From Marivita lacus (lineage in GTDB: Bacteria > Pseudomonadota > Alphaproteobacteria > Rhodobacterales > Rhodobacteraceae): a DNA stretch of 64,000 nt. The translations under genes and the position numbers were made by a program. Positions 24,156 to 32,090 of the stretch are shown piece by piece. Every line of letters begins with the position of its first letter. The stretch's first letter is position 1. The notes beneath the pieces are model-generated. The model saw only the letters and a list, made by a program, of their open reading frames with translations. It ran no database searches and was not told the DNA's origin. The stretch is from assembly GCF_014637725.1 (NCBI RefSeq), contig NZ_BMFC01000012.1, positions 1 to 64,000 on the forward strand, given 5' to 3'.

Positions 24156-24799
24156 TGGCCAGCCGCCCTGTATTTCTGCCTGCTTTCAGCGGACCGCAAT
24201 TGGTGCAAGAGCGTTCGTTCGATTTCCCTTGGGCTCCAGGCTTCGCTGAAGTCCAGAAAAAGAAAAATGTTGCAGCCCTACATAGCGCCGCAAGAAGGAA
24301 CGGTATCGAAAAAGTTTTAGAAATTTCATCGAAATCCGAAGAGGAGCTCGGGAAAAGGTTGAGCGCTTTTAGCCTAAACGTGCTATTGAATACCGGCAAG
24401 TTCCCGCTTGAGAGCGTCTACCAAGGTTCGAAAACCTTTGAGCGGCGCGGGCCATTTCCGGAAATATTTCGGATGGCGCCGCGCGAAGCTAAGCGCTTTA
24501 TTCGAGAAGTAGATGCTGGGAATCTTGTTCGGTTTGAACTGGAGGGAGATTACTTTCCACTATCGCCCAAGAATGCTTTTTATGACTGGCTGTACATCCG
24601 ATCGCTGGTAGAGCACGCTGACTGGATCGAGAAGAACGTTCATTATGATGGTTTCACAGACATCGAGTTTAATCCTGCCAAGCAGGTAAACTGTCAGGCA
24701 CGGGCTTTTGCCGAATTTCTAAGCTTGCTGAGCCGATCTAAGCTGAAAGAGGCTGCGGGTGATTTCTATGTGTTCGCAGACATGCTGAACGTAGTGTGA
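24155..24799 (+). CDS. darG: DarG1-type NADAR antitoxin
   Basis: A 214-residue protein matching the NADAR-domain antitoxins paired with DarT1. Family segments are the FPWAPGFAEVQKKKN start, VLEISSKS near 50, SVYQGSKTFERRGPF near 88, FYDWLYIRSL near 145 and FTDIEFNPAKQVNCQA near 170. The NADAR fold removes ADP-ribose from DNA and so undoes the toxin. It begins with GTG one base into the darT stop (TAGTGG), so the two are translationally coupled. This form lacks the macrodomain of DarG2. A 100-base gap separates it from the next tail gene. Confidence 0.85.
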   Translation: MASRPVFLPAFSGPQLVQERSFDFPWAPGFAEVQKKKNVAALHSAARRNGIEKVLEISSKSEEELGKRLSAFSLNVLLNTGKFPLESVYQGSKTFERRGPFPEIFRMAPREAKRFIREVDAGNLVRFELEGDYFPLSPKNAFYDWLYIRSLVEHADWIEKNVHYDGFTDIEFNPAKQVNCQARAFAEFLSLLSRSKLKEAAGDFYVFADMLNVV

Positions 24800-24899
24800 T
24801 GCACTCGCAATTTCCCACGACTGGGACCAACGTTCCACCAGGGCTCTTGTTTCGGCTCCTTTCGGACCTCCTTCGCACCTGCAACTTGATAAACACCAG

Positions 24900-25319
24900 A
24901 TGCCCACCCCACGCGAAACCATCCTGACCGCGCTGCACGCGCGGCTAGCGGCGCTGCCCGCCACCGCTCTCCGCGGCGAGGTGCTTCCTGAACGCGTGCC
25001 GGCCGGTGGCCTTCTGATCCTGCGCGACGGCGAGCCGGGAGAGCCCGAGGTGACGCTATCGCCGCTATGCTACCACTACCAGCACCGCGCCGAGGTCGAA
25101 GCGGTTGTGCAGGGTGCCGACCGTGACACCGCCTTCGACACGCTGACCGCCAGCATCGGCACGGCGCTCGCCGCGGATCGAACGCTGGGCGGGCTCTGCG
25201 ACTGGGTCGAGGCGGAAGCGCCGCGTCCGGTCGATCTGCCAGTCGAGGGCACGGCCAACCTGAAGGCCGCCGTGATCTCGGTCGTCCTGCATTATTCTGC
25301 ATCGGATGCGCTTGGCTGA
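24900..25319 (+). CDS. Tail terminator protein, gpU-like
   Basis: A 139-residue protein with the size and order of a siphovirus tail terminator. It has an N-terminal helix PRETILTALHARLAALP, strands GLLILRDGE and HRAEVEAVVQGAD, and a C-terminal strand AAVISVVLHYS. It would stop tail-tube growth and join head to tail. In phages without the DarTG insertion this gene would directly follow the DUF6441-like gene. A minus-strand membrane gene follows. Confidence 0.72.
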   Translation: MPTPRETILTALHARLAALPATALRGEVLPERVPAGGLLILRDGEPGEPEVTLSPLCYHYQHRAEVEAVVQGADRDTAFDTLTASIGTALAADRTLGGLCDWVEAEAPRPVDLPVEGTANLKAAVISVVLHYSASDALG

Positions 25320-25337
25320 AAAAGCATTGAGCCTTTG

Positions 25338-25652
25338 TCATTTCGACGAGCCGCGATGTCGCCACACGTCCATCCGACGGCGCGCGCGTATCATCATGGA
25401 AGATGTCATCGGCTGCAGGCGTGGAATATCCACGGCCAGCAGAAGGAGCCCGAGCGGCAGCATCCAAAACCCAAAGATCGGAAGTACGGCAAAAAAACTG
25501 CCAATGATGAGCGCGCACGCGATCGGGATTCGGAACTTGCGCAGACGCCCGTGCAAGAGCGGATCGATGACCCTGCGGGTCGCCGGCACTCGTCGCGACA
25601 TTGCTTCGAACTGACGATGCAGTCTGTTTTGTTCGTCAATCTTCTTGGACAC
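25338..25652 (-). CDS. Small membrane protein, antisense accessory gene
   Basis: A 104-residue protein with one or two close hydrophobic helices (about 42-60 and 63-78, including LPIFGFWMLPLGLLLLAVDIP) between basic ends. The pattern of RVIDPLLHGR followed by two helices and an Arg-rich tail occurs in small alphaproteobacterial membrane proteins. It lies on the opposite strand inside the tail operon, between terminator and tube genes, so it probably has its own promoter in 25653-25752. It may be expressed in the lysogen. Function unknown. Confidence 0.6.
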   Translation of the reverse strand: MSKKIDEQNRLHRQFEAMSRRVPATRRVIDPLLHGRLRKFRIPIACALIIGSFFAVLPIFGFWMLPLGLLLLAVDIPRLQPMTSSMMIRARRRMDVWRHRGSSK

Positions 25653-25752
25653 TCCAAGCCTCCTCTGGAGGAAAGGCAGTCACCTGCTGCCTGAACAATA
25701 ACACCGCAAGAGAGCAGCGGTTTCCTTTTGAATTAGACCGGAGGACATCACC

Positions 25753-26709
25753 ATGGCACGAGCCCAAGGGGCGCGGGCGCTGATGGCGCTTGCGTTCGAG
25801 ACGACCTATGGAACGCCGCCTGTCAGCGGCTTCACCCGCATGCCCTTCGCCAGCACCTCGCTCGGCGCGGAGCAGCCGCTCCTCAACTCGGAGCTTCTCG
25901 GCTACGGCCGCGATCCGCTGGCGCCGATCAAGGATGCGGTGACGTCGGACGGCGATGTCGTGGTACCGCTCGATGCCGAGGCTTTCGGCTTCTGGCTGAA
26001 GGCGGCCTTCGGCACGCCCACGACCACGGGCGCGGAGGCCCCCTACAGCCACGAGTTCCAGTCGGGGTCCTGGACGCTGCCCAGCATGTCGATCGAGACC
26101 GGCATGCCGGAGGTGCCGCGCTATGCGATGTATTCCGGCTGCGTGCTGGACCAAATCACCTGGCAGATGCAGCGCTCGGGTCTGCTGACCGCCACCGCAA
26201 TGCTGGTGGCGCAGGGCGAGACGGTGGGCACGACGACCAGCGCGTTCGGCGTACCCGCCTCACCCCCCGCCGCGCTGGAGCTGAAGCGTTTCGGCCATTT
26301 CAACGGCGCGATCACGCGTAATGGCTCGGCCCTCGGCAACGTGGTCTCGGCCGAGATCACCTATGCCAACAACCTCGACCGGATCGAGACCATTCGCTCG
26401 GACGGGCGCATCGACGGCGCGGACCCGTCCATCGCGGCGCTGACCGGCCGGATCGAGGTCCGCTTTGCCGACCAGACGCTGGTGACGCAGGCGATCAACG
26501 GCGAGGCCTGCGAGATGGAATTCGCCTACGTCCTGCCCTCGGGCGAAAACTTCACCTTCACCACACATGCCGTCTATCTGCCCCGTCCGCGCATCGAGAT
26601 CTCCGGACCGCAGGGCGTGCAGGCGACCTTCGACTGGCAGGCCGCCCGCGACAGCGTCGTCGGCCGGATGTGCACCGCAACCCTCGTGAACGATGTGGAG
26701 ACCTATTGA
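25753..26709 (+). CDS. Major tail tube protein
   Basis: A 318-residue, beta-rich protein with the features of the large siphovirus tube family: ALAFETTYGTPP near the start, a central DGDVVVPLDAEAFGFWLKAAFG segment, and a C-terminal Ig-like half (LPRPRIEISGPQGVQATFDWQA). Hexameric rings stack to form the tail tube. The ATG follows a strong GGAGG site after the antisense gene. It overlaps the chaperone gene by one base. Confidence 0.85.
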   Translation: MARAQGARALMALAFETTYGTPPVSGFTRMPFASTSLGAEQPLLNSELLGYGRDPLAPIKDAVTSDGDVVVPLDAEAFGFWLKAAFGTPTTTGAEAPYSHEFQSGSWTLPSMSIETGMPEVPRYAMYSGCVLDQITWQMQRSGLLTATAMLVAQGETVGTTTSAFGVPASPPAALELKRFGHFNGAITRNGSALGNVVSAEITYANNLDRIETIRSDGRIDGADPSIAALTGRIEVRFADQTLVTQAINGEACEMEFAYVLPSGENFTFTTHAVYLPRPRIEISGPQGVQATFDWQAARDSVVGRMCTATLVNDVETY

Positions 26710-27146
26710 TGCTGACGCTTGATTTGACGAACGCGCCGCGCTGGCATGACCTCGCGCCCGGCGTGCGGGTGCAGCTGCGCCCGCTGACCACCGCACTGAT
26801 GGTGGCGACACGCAGCGATCCGGCCGTCGAGGCGGTGCCCGAGGAGGCCTCCGACGAGGAGCGCGCCGTCGCCTTCGCCAAGGCGCTGGCGCGGCGGGCG
26901 GTGCTCGCCTGGGAGGGCATCGGCGACGCCGACGGCAATCCCATCGATCCAAGCCCGGAGGCCATCGACGCGCTGCTCGATGTCTGGCCGATCTTCGAGG
27001 CCTTCCAGCTGACCTACGTCTCGAAGGGCCTGCTGCTGGAACAGGAAAAAAACGTCTCCGCGCTCTCGCCGAATGGTCCTTCGGCGGGGGCGAGCGATAC
27101 TGCCAAGCCTGCACGCAAGCCTGCCCGGACTGCCCGGCGCGGCTGA
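26709..27146 (+). CDS. Tail assembly chaperone, gpG-like (zero-frame product)
   Basis: A 145-residue protein lying between tube and tape-measure genes, where tail chaperones are found. It is helical (VAFAKALARRAVLAWEGI; EAIDALLDVWPIFEAFQLTYVSKG) and ends in a basic Ala/Pro-rich tail (residues 115-145). The tail is encoded after a consensus slippery sequence at 27047-27053, so part of the ribosomes are expected to shift to the -1 frame and make a longer GT-type protein. The short form should be the more abundant. Confidence 0.8.
   Translation: MLTLDLTNAPRWHDLAPGVRVQLRPLTTALMVATRSDPAVEAVPEEASDEERAVAFAKALARRAVLAWEGIGDADGNPIDPSPEAIDALLDVWPIFEAFQLTYVSKGLLLEQEKNVSALSPNGPSAGASDTAKPARKPARTARRG
27047..27096 (+). 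promoter_or_regulatory. Programmed -1 ribosomal frameshift signal
   Basis: The heptamer A-AAA-AAC (27047-27053) is in the correct phase with the gpG-like frame (codons GAA AAA AAC). Seven bases later a stem-loop begins: outer stem CGCTC/GAGCG (27061-27065 with 27092-27096) and inner stem CGCCGAA/TTCGGCG (27067-27073 with 27080-27086), loop of six. Slippery site, spacer and stem match known -1 signals. Confidence 0.8.
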
Positions 27147-27373
27147 ACCGTCTCGAAACGCCGGAGGGTTGGCAGGTCTGGGACCTCGTCGGTCGTCTCG
27201 GCGGCCAACTGCGCGTCCTGCCTGGCGCCGTGATCGGCTGGGACATGTCGGCGGCGCTGGCGCTCGGCGACGCGCTCGGCGTGCCGCCGCTCGCCATGGC
27301 CGAACTGCTGCCCGTCATCGAGGCGGTGATGGTCGCCAAACTCAACGAACAGATGGATCACTCCCATGGCTGA
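27053..27373 (+). CDS. gpT-like extension made by -1 frameshift (fusion spans 26709-27373)
   Basis: After a -1 shift at 27053 the frame stays open for 106 codons to the TGA at 27371. The extension has a four-Cys cluster (CQACTQACPDC) that may bind zinc, then a helical region (GWDMSAALALGDALGVPPL and LLPVIEAVMVAKLNEQ). It lacks a start codon with a ribosome-binding site, so it should be made only as a fusion with the first 115 residues of the gpG-like protein, as in lambda gpGT. The fusion would recruit tube protein to the tape measure. It overlaps the tape-measure start by 8 bases. Confidence 0.75.
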   Translation, partial: RLRALAEWSFGGGERYCQACTQACPDCPARLNRLETPEGWQVWDLVGRLGGQLRVLPGAVIGWDMSAALALGDALGVPPLAMAELLPVIEAVMVAKLNEQMDHSHG

Positions 27374-29783
27374 GAAGAGGGTCAGCGTCCGCCTCGCGGC
27401 CGTGGGCGGACGGCAGGTGCGCGCCGAGCTGGAAGGCGTGGGCGAGGCCGGGTCGCGCGGTTTCGGGCGGCTGAGCCGGGAGATGGAGGCCGCAAACGCC
27501 CGGCTCGCGGCCTTCTCGCGGCGAGTGCGGATAGCGGCCGCCGCCGCAGTTGCAGCCGCTGCCGCCGCTGGTGTGGCGATGGTCCGGTCCGGCCTGAAGA
27601 CGGTCGATGCACAGGCCAAGCTTGCACAGTCGCTGGGGACCACGGTGTCCTCGATTCAGACGCTCGAGCGCGCGGGCGAGCTGGCGGGCGTGTCGATGTC
27701 CGGCATCGAGCAGGCGACCAAGGATCTGACGCGTCGGCTCAGCCAGGCGGCCGCCGGGACCGGCCCTGCCGCCGACGCGCTGGACCGGCTGGGGCTCTCG
27801 GCCAGCGAGCTGATCGCCCTGCCGCTGGACCAGCGCGTGGGCGCGATCAACGCGGCGATCGAGAGCTTCGTGCCTGCCGCCGAGCGCGCGGCCGTCGCGG
27901 GCCAGCTCTTCGGCGAGGAAGGTTCCATCGCCATGTCGCGGATCGACACCGCGACGCTGCGCCAGGCGACGGAGGATGTCCTCGCCTTCGGCGTCGTCGT
28001 CTCCGAGCAGGATGCCGACCAGATCGAGCGGACGAACGATGCGATCTCCCGGCTGGGGTTGATCTGGCGCGGGCTGTCGAACCAGCTCGCCGTCGCAGCA
28101 GCCCCTGCGCTCGAAGCCGTCGCCAACGCCATGGCGGCAGTCGCCAGCCGCACCGGCCCGCTCGGCATCGCGATCCACGGCCTCTTCGACAACATCGGCC
28201 GCCTGACGACCTATGCCGCCACCTTCGCCGCGTTCCTCGCGGGACGCTGGGTCGCGGGCATGGCCGCTGCTGCGTTCTCGGTCCGTGGCCTCGCCACAGC
28301 GCTCGTCCTTCTGCGCGGCGCACTGATCCGCACCGGTATCGGAGCCCTGATCGTCGGCGCGGGCGAGCTCGTCTATCAGTTCACCCGTCTCGTCTCCGGA
28401 GCGGGCGGCTTCGGCGAGGCGATGTCGCTCCTGAAGGACGTCGCGGTCGAGGTCTGGGAGCGGATCAGAATGGGCGCGGCTGCGGCGGGCGCCGCCGCCA
28501 CGGCGATGTTCTTCGACCTGAAGGCCGACGCCGCGTCGGGCATGCAGAGCGCCATCGAGAGCGTCGTTGCCTTCGGCAACACGGCGGCGAACACGTTTGA
28601 GGGCGCCTACGAGGCGATCAAGGCGATCTGGGGTCTGCTGCCCGCCGCCATCGGCGATCTGGCGTTCCAGGCGGCCAACAGCCTGGTTGACGGCGTGGAG
28701 GCGATGCTGAACGGCGTGGTCTCGCGCATCAACGGTTTCATCGGCGGCATCAACCAAGGGCTCGAAGCGCTCGGGTCGGAGCGCCGCATCACGCTGGTGC
28801 CCGACCTCGACCTCGGCGAGATCGAGAACCGCTTCGAGGGCGCGGCCAGTGCGGCCACGACGGCGGCGCAGGCGGCCTTCGATCGGGCCTTCGAGGACAA
28901 CCCGCTCACCGCGCCCGATCTCGGCCTGACCGAGGCGGCGAACCGGGCGCTCGAGTCCGCGAACCTTTACCGCGGCGCGGCGCGCGATCTCGCCGAAAGA
29001 GCCCGCGCGCCGCTGGAAAGCTGGCAAGCGCTGCGCGACGCGGTGCGCGGTACCGACGAGGCCAGTGCCGATGCGCTGACCGAGGCCACTGGTGCTGCCG
29101 AGCGGCTGGAGACGGCGCTTGGTGAAGCCGGGCGCGCTGCGACAGGTGCGGGCGCAGCCGCCGGAGCTGCAGCCGCTGCGGCAGAGCCCGCAACCGAGGC
29201 GGCCGTCACCGGCTGGCAGGCGGTCGCCACCGCGCTGTCCGACTACGCCAGCAAGGCCCGCGAAATCGGCGGCGATATCGGCCAGAGCCTCGTCGGCGCT
29301 TTCCAGTCGGCCGAGACGGCCGTGGGCAACTTCGTGAAGACCGGCAAGCTGAACTTTCGCGACCTCGTCACCTCGCTGCTGGCCGATCTCGCCCAGCTCG
29401 CGGCGCGCCGCTTCATCCTCGGGCCGATCTCCAATGCGCTCTCCGGCGTGTTCTCCGGCGCGGGCGGCATCTTCGCCAACGTTTTGCATGCGGGCGGGAT
29501 GGTCGGATCGGCCGGACCCTTGCGGATTGTCCCGGCCATGGCCTTCGCCGCTGCCCCCCGGATGCACGGTGGCGGCATGGCCGGGCTTCGCCACGACGAG
29601 GTGCCCGCAATCCTGCAGCGCGGTGAGCGGGTGCTGTCGCGACGCGAGGCGCAGAGCTACGGCGCGGGTGGCGGGGTCAACGTTACCATCATGGCCCGGG
29701 ATTCCGAGAGCTTCCGGCAGTCCCGCACGCAGGTCGCGGCGGACATCGCTAGGGCGGTGTCGCTCGGGCGGAGGGGCATGTGA
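27366..29783 (+). CDS. Tail tape measure protein
   Basis: An 805-residue protein, long, helical and Ala-rich, located after the chaperones. It starts with a basic AEKRVSVRLAAVGGRQVRAELEGVG segment, has hydrophobic, possibly membrane-inserting stretches (about 55-75, 245-330), a central coiled region (470-600) and a C-terminal domain with HAGGMVG...LRHDEVPAILQRGERVL. This last segment is typical of tape-measure C-termini. Its length sets tail length (roughly 120 nm by the usual 0.15 nm per residue rule). It would also help DNA enter the host. Confidence 0.9.
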   Translation: MAEKRVSVRLAAVGGRQVRAELEGVGEAGSRGFGRLSREMEAANARLAAFSRRVRIAAAAAVAAAAAAGVAMVRSGLKTVDAQAKLAQSLGTTVSSIQTLERAGELAGVSMSGIEQATKDLTRRLSQAAAGTGPAADALDRLGLSASELIALPLDQRVGAINAAIESFVPAAERAAVAGQLFGEEGSIAMSRIDTATLRQATEDVLAFGVVVSEQDADQIERTNDAISRLGLIWRGLSNQLAVAAAPALEAVANAMAAVASRTGPLGIAIHGLFDNIGRLTTYAATFAAFLAGRWVAGMAAAAFSVRGLATALVLLRGALIRTGIGALIVGAGELVYQFTRLVSGAGGFGEAMSLLKDVAVEVWERIRMGAAAAGAAATAMFFDLKADAASGMQSAIESVVAFGNTAANTFEGAYEAIKAIWGLLPAAIGDLAFQAANSLVDGVEAMLNGVVSRINGFIGGINQGLEALGSERRITLVPDLDLGEIENRFEGAASAATTAAQAAFDRAFEDNPLTAPDLGLTEAANRALESANLYRGAARDLAERARAPLESWQALRDAVRGTDEASADALTEATGAAERLETALGEAGRAATGAGAAAGAAAAAAEPATEAAVTGWQAVATALSDYASKAREIGGDIGQSLVGAFQSAETAVGNFVKTGKLNFRDLVTSLLADLAQLAARRFILGPISNALSGVFSGAGGIFANVLHAGGMVGSAGPLRIVPAMAFAAAPRMHGGGMAGLRHDEVPAILQRGERVLSRREAQSYGAGGGVNVTIMARDSESFRQSRTQVAADIARAVSLGRRGM

Positions 29784-30409
29784 TGGCGTTTCACGAGGTC
29801 CGGTTTCCCGACAACATCAGCCGCGGCGCGCGGGGCGGGCCGGAGCGCCGCACGCAGATCGTCGAGCTCGCCTCAGGCGACGAAGAGCGCAACGCCAGCT
29901 GGGCCAACTCGCGCCGCCGCTACGATGTCGCCTACGGCATTCGCCGCGCGGACGATCTGGCGGCGGTCGTCGCCTTTTTCGAAGCACGCAATGGCCGCCT
30001 GCACGGCTTCCGGTTCAAGGACTGGGGCGATTACAAATCCACCCTGCCTTCGCAGGCTGTTGTCCCAACCGACCAGATCATTGGCACCGGCGACGGCGAG
30101 ACGACCGCGTTCCAGCTGGAGAAGCGCTATGTCTCTGGGGCACAATCCTGGTCGCGCGCTATCGCCAAGCCGGTGACCGGAACCGTGCGCATCGCGCTCG
30201 CCGGGGTCGAGCAGCCCTCCGGCTGGTCCGTCGACGCAACGACCGGCGTCGTCACGTTCAGCGCCGCGCCGGGCTCCGGCGTCGTGATCACCGCGGGCTT
30301 CGAGTTCGACGTGCCGGTCCGCTTTGACACCGACGTGCTCGACGTGACCCTCGACATCGAGAGGCTGGGCTCGATTACCTCCATTCCGCTGCTGGAACTG
30401 CGCCGTTGA
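29783..30409 (+). CDS. DUF2460 / TIGR02217 distal tail protein (GTA ORF12-like)
   Basis: A 208-residue protein of the family found at the tail tip of the Rhodobacter gene transfer agent. Segments are FHEVRFPDNISRGARGGPERRT, the RRRYDVAYGIRRADDLAAVVAFFEARNG motif and GFRFKDWGDYKS. The C-terminal half ends VRFDTDVLDVTLDIERLG. It is the distal-tail ring adaptor between tube and hub. The ATG overlaps the tape-measure stop. A 310-base gap with a minus-strand ORF separates it from the next GTA-like gene. Confidence 0.87.
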   Translation: MAFHEVRFPDNISRGARGGPERRTQIVELASGDEERNASWANSRRRYDVAYGIRRADDLAAVVAFFEARNGRLHGFRFKDWGDYKSTLPSQAVVPTDQIIGTGDGETTAFQLEKRYVSGAQSWSRAIAKPVTGTVRIALAGVEQPSGWSVDATTGVVTFSAAPGSGVVITAGFEFDVPVRFDTDVLDVTLDIERLGSITSIPLLELRR

Positions 30410-30458
30410 AGGGAAGTCGAAGCAAGACGGACACCATCTGCGCCAAGGACGCGATCCA

Positions 30459-30644
30459 CTACCTGGTCGGAGGCAGAGTGCGGATCGGTATCACATTGTT
30501 ATCATGTCTTGGGGTGGCGTTTTTCAAGGCGTCCAGAAACGCCTCCAGTGAGACAACATCGAGGATCACCTGGTCCCCAACAAGATCGTTCCCGGCTGGC
30601 GGTTCACGGTCGGTTTGGTATCCGTCAGTCACCTTGAGTGTCAT
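30459..30644 (-). CDS. Small hypothetical protein, antisense
   Basis: A 61-residue acidic protein on the minus strand in the gap between two tail genes. Its start has GAGGGG 8 bases upstream. The sequence (VTDGYQTDREPPAGNDLVGDQVILDVVS) looks protein-like rather than random, and rightward frames here lack ribosome-binding sites. It may be an accessory gene like the other antisense genes of this operon, but a non-coding insertion is possible. Function unknown. Confidence 0.45.
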   Translation of the reverse strand: MTLKVTDGYQTDREPPAGNDLVGDQVILDVVSLEAFLDALKNATPRHDNNVIPIRTLPPTR

Positions 30645-30719
30645 GAAAATGCCCCTCTGCCATCACCTCACCTTGCCGACCGTGATGGCGCAAAGTTCCG
30701 AATCCATCAAGTAAATATC

Positions 30720-31604
30720 ATGAAAACCCTCGATCCCGATCTGCAGGCCCATCTTGACGAGGGCACGACGACGCTTGCCTGGTGCTGGCGGATCGCCCGC
30801 GCCGATGGGCTGGCATTTGGCTTCACCGACCACGACCGGACGCTTAGCTTCGACGGGACTGACTTCGAACCCGAGAGCGGACTCACGGCGTCCGAGGTGC
30901 GCTCGGGCTCGGACCTGTCGGTCGATGCGCAGGATGCAGAGGGCGTGCTGACCTCGGACCGGATCACCGAGACCGACATCCTGGACGGCCGTTGGGACAA
31001 CGCGGAGGTTGAGGTCTGGCGGGTGAACTGGGCCGACGCGGGCCAGCGCGTGCTGATGCGGCGCGGGGCGATCGGGCAAATCAGGCGCGGGAGGCTGGCC
31101 TTCGTCGCCGAGGTGCGCTCGCTCGCCCATGTGCTGGGCCAGACGGTCGGGCGGACGTTCCAGGCGAACTGCGATGCCGCTCTCGGCGATGCCCGCTGCG
31201 GCGTTGATCTGGAGGACCCGTCCGTCAAGGGCACCGGTACCGTCATCGATCTGCTGCGTGACCGAGCCTTCACCGCCTCGGGGCTCGGCGGCTTCGTCTC
31301 AGGCTGGTTCACCTCCGGCATCGTCGAATGGACCAGTGGCGCGAACACCGGGCGGCGCACAGAAGTGCTGGGCCATGACGTCACCGACGGCGTTGCGGTG
31401 CTGACGCTGCTGGAACCGCCAGTGCGGACCATCACCGAAGGCGACACCTTCACCATCCGCGCGGGCTGCGACAAGCGCATGGAGACCTGCGGCGCGAAGT
31501 TCGCGAACACCGTGAACTTTCGCGGTTTCCCGCACATCCCCGGCCAGGATGCCGTGCTGCGCTACGCCACCAGGGACGGTGGACACGAGGGCGGCGTGTT
31601 GTGA
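30720..31604 (+). CDS. DUF2163 tail protein (GTA ORF13-like)
   Basis: A 294-residue protein matching the DUF2163 family of GTA-like tails. It has LAWCWRIARADGLAFGFTDHD near the start, a central FQANCDAALGDARCGVD motif with paired Cys, and a C-terminal AGCDKRMETCGAKFANTVNFRGFPHIPG segment. These Cys clusters may bind an iron-sulphur centre or zinc. It forms part of the hub below the distal tail ring. The ATG at 30720 gives the family-typical start; its ribosome-binding site is weak. It overlaps the next gene by 4 bases. Confidence 0.87.
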   Translation: MKTLDPDLQAHLDEGTTTLAWCWRIARADGLAFGFTDHDRTLSFDGTDFEPESGLTASEVRSGSDLSVDAQDAEGVLTSDRITETDILDGRWDNAEVEVWRVNWADAGQRVLMRRGAIGQIRRGRLAFVAEVRSLAHVLGQTVGRTFQANCDAALGDARCGVDLEDPSVKGTGTVIDLLRDRAFTASGLGGFVSGWFTSGIVEWTSGANTGRRTEVLGHDVTDGVAVLTLLEPPVRTITEGDTFTIRAGCDKRMETCGAKFANTVNFRGFPHIPGQDAVLRYATRDGGHEGGVL

Positions 31605-32080
31605 ACGCCGATCCGGACAGGGTGATCGCAGCGGCGCGGTCCTGGCTCGGAACGCCCTACCACGACCAGGCCAGCCTTCGGGGCGTCGGCTGCGACTGCC
31701 TCGGGTTGGTCCGAGGCGTCTGGCGCGAGGTGGTCGGCCCCGAGCCGTTCCCGATCCCGTCCTACAGCCGGGATCTGGGCTTGGTCGCCGGTCGCGAAGG
31801 AATCAATCGCTCCAGTGGAGCGATGGAAGGCGGACAAGGCCCGATAGGGCTAGTCGATGGCGCCCGGCGCATGATGATCGAGATTGCCTCGTTCGACGCC
31901 GATCCCGGAGCGCTGGTGCTGTTCCGCATGAGGCCCCGCGCGACGCCCAAGCATGTCGGGATCCTGACCACTCCCGACACCTTCCTCCACGCCCACGAGC
32001 GGCTCGGAGTGATCGAGGAACCGCTCACGCAATCCTGGCGACGGCGCATCGCCTACGCCTTTCTCTTTCCGCAACGCTGA
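31601..32080 (+). CDS. NlpC/P60 cell-wall peptidase (GTA ORF14-like)
   Basis: A 159-residue cysteine peptidase. The catalytic Cys is in GCDCLGLV (C33) and the His in PKHVGIL (H118); the ARSWLGTPYHDQ segment before the Cys is typical. In GTA-like tails this protein sits in the tip and opens the peptidoglycan during DNA entry. Compared with GTA homologues the loop after residue 58 (GREGINRSSGAMEGGQGPIG) looks longer. It begins with GTG overlapping the previous stop. Confidence 0.87.
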   Translation: MNADPDRVIAAARSWLGTPYHDQASLRGVGCDCLGLVRGVWREVVGPEPFPIPSYSRDLGLVAGREGINRSSGAMEGGQGPIGLVDGARRMMIEIASFDADPGALVLFRMRPRATPKHVGILTTPDTFLHAHERLGVIEEPLTQSWRRRIAYAFLFPQR

Positions 32081-32090
32081 GATCCCGAAC

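Noticed and set aside
27342-29594. 750-codon minus-strand frame opposite the tape measure gene
   Set aside because: Shadow of a GC-rich gene; Arg/Asp/Gly-rich low-complexity translation without recognisable domains.
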